From Bacillota bacterium (GTDB taxonomy: Bacteria > Bacillota > Clostridia > Saccharofermentanales > Fastidiosipilaceae), in the NCBI GenBank assembly GCA_023420715.1, contig JAEZVR010000036.1, positions 1-5,910 of the forward strand: DNA of 5,910 bases. Reading direction: 5' to 3'. Below, piece after piece: positions 5,484 through 5,910 of this stretch. Under the pieces are notes generated by a model. The model was not told the origin of the DNA. It searched no databases and saw only the letters and a list, made by a program, of their open reading frames with translations. Position 1 is the first letter of the stretch; each line of letters begins with the position of its first letter. The position numbers were made by a program, and so were the translations under genes.

Positions 5484-5910
5484 ATGAAACGTTATTTAAA
5501 ACTGGTTAGCTGCGTTGTGATGTCAAGTTGTCTGTTTTTGGGCTTGTTACCAGGTTGTGGGGCAAAGCAAAATACAGATGGTTCAATGAAAATGCGCGTT
5601 GGAACTCAACCTTCTGCTGTAGGTGTTCCTGTTCAATATGCATTAGATAATGGTTTTTTCAAAGAAGAAGGTCTTGAAGTCGATTTGCAACTCTTTCCCA
5701 CGGGTGCTCCGATCAATGAGGCAATTGCTGCAAATAATATCGATTTGGCTGCCAATGGTTTAGCATCCGTTTTTACTTTGGCTAATGGACTTTGTGATTG
5801 GATTGGCGAGGGAAACTCTGCAGGTGGTATGGGCATTTAAGTCAGAAAAGACAGTCCTATCATAAAGCAAAAGGGAGAAGTTCCCGAAAAACCCAATATG
5901 TATGGATCTG
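5484..5910 (+). pseudogene. ABC transporter substrate-binding lipoprotein (SsuA/TauA/NMT1-like), in-frame stop, runs off window
   Basis: The first 118 codons encode the start of a periplasmic-binding-type lipoprotein of the nitrate/sulfonate/bicarbonate and NMT1/THI5-like group. Residues 1-25 are a lipoprotein signal (MKRYLK, hydrophobic stretch, lipobox LPGC with Cys25). Then come MRVGTQPSAVGVPVQYALDN and GFFKEEGLEVDLQLFPTGAP, typical of the first lobe, and a segment (about 77-95) on detecting 'IDLAANGLAS'. A TAA at 5838-5840 ends the frame far short of the usual 300 or more residues. The same frame then continues for 23 codons to the edge with VRKDSPI and KGEVPEKP, a normal-looking continuation. 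One base change could give Tyr, Leu, Ser, Lys, Gln or Glu. The gene is therefore a nonsense pseudogene, a recent mutation or a sequence error. Its divergent neighbour is a cytosolic sulfatase, so a sulfate ester or sulfonate ligand is plausible but unproven. Confidence 0.8.

Noticed and set aside
5838..5840. Recoded stop (selenocysteine or pyrrolysine) in the lipoprotein gene
   Set aside because: The codon is TAA, whereas these systems use TGA or TAG, and no recoding structure is seen just downstream.

Overview
The window most resembles a Bacillota (Firmicutes, clostridial or Negativicutes-like) chromosome. This rests on GGAGG-type ribosome binding sites, a lipobox-type substrate-binding lipoprotein, a class I-beta DAHP synthase with an N-terminal ferredoxin-like domain, and LarE/LarB nickel-pincer cofactor genes. 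The exact taxon cannot be read from the sequence. No tRNA, rRNA, CRISPR array or complete insertion sequence is visible.

Layout. Positions 1-191 hold no convincing gene but carry a run of hairpins, including a clear bidirectional terminator at 57-80. A minus-strand gene (192-1163) encodes a zinc-ribbon membrane protein with a Yip1-like C-terminal region. Divergent from it, with a start about 100 bases away, is a plus-strand DAHP synthase (about 1267-2274), the first step of the shikimate pathway. It converges, with a 17-base gap, on a minus-strand pair read larE then larB (3805 down to 2292) that overlaps by 16 bases. These encode two of the three enzymes that make the nickel-pincer nucleotide cofactor. 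LarC is not in the window.

Upstream of larE on the same strand is a 487-residue type I sulfatase without a signal peptide (3854-5317). A very AT-rich 166-base divergent promoter region (5318-5483) separates it from a plus-strand lipoprotein of the SsuA/TauA/NMT1-like substrate-binding family, which runs off the right edge. That lipoprotein gene is interrupted by an in-frame TAA at 5838-5840. The same frame continues with sensible protein sequence to the window end, so it looks like a nonsense-mutated gene or a sequence error.

How the genes fit together. The sulfatase and the divergent transporter gene plausibly form a unit that imports a sulfate ester or sulfonate and cleaves a sulfate ester in the cytosol; this is inference. 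The sulfatase half is more AT-rich than the aro/lar half, suggesting separate origins. The most notable points are the in-frame stop in the transporter gene, the three-cysteine (probably iron-sulfur type) LarE with a possible leaderless transcript, the cytosolic sulfatase/transporter pair, and the hairpin cluster at the left end. I see no wholly new system.
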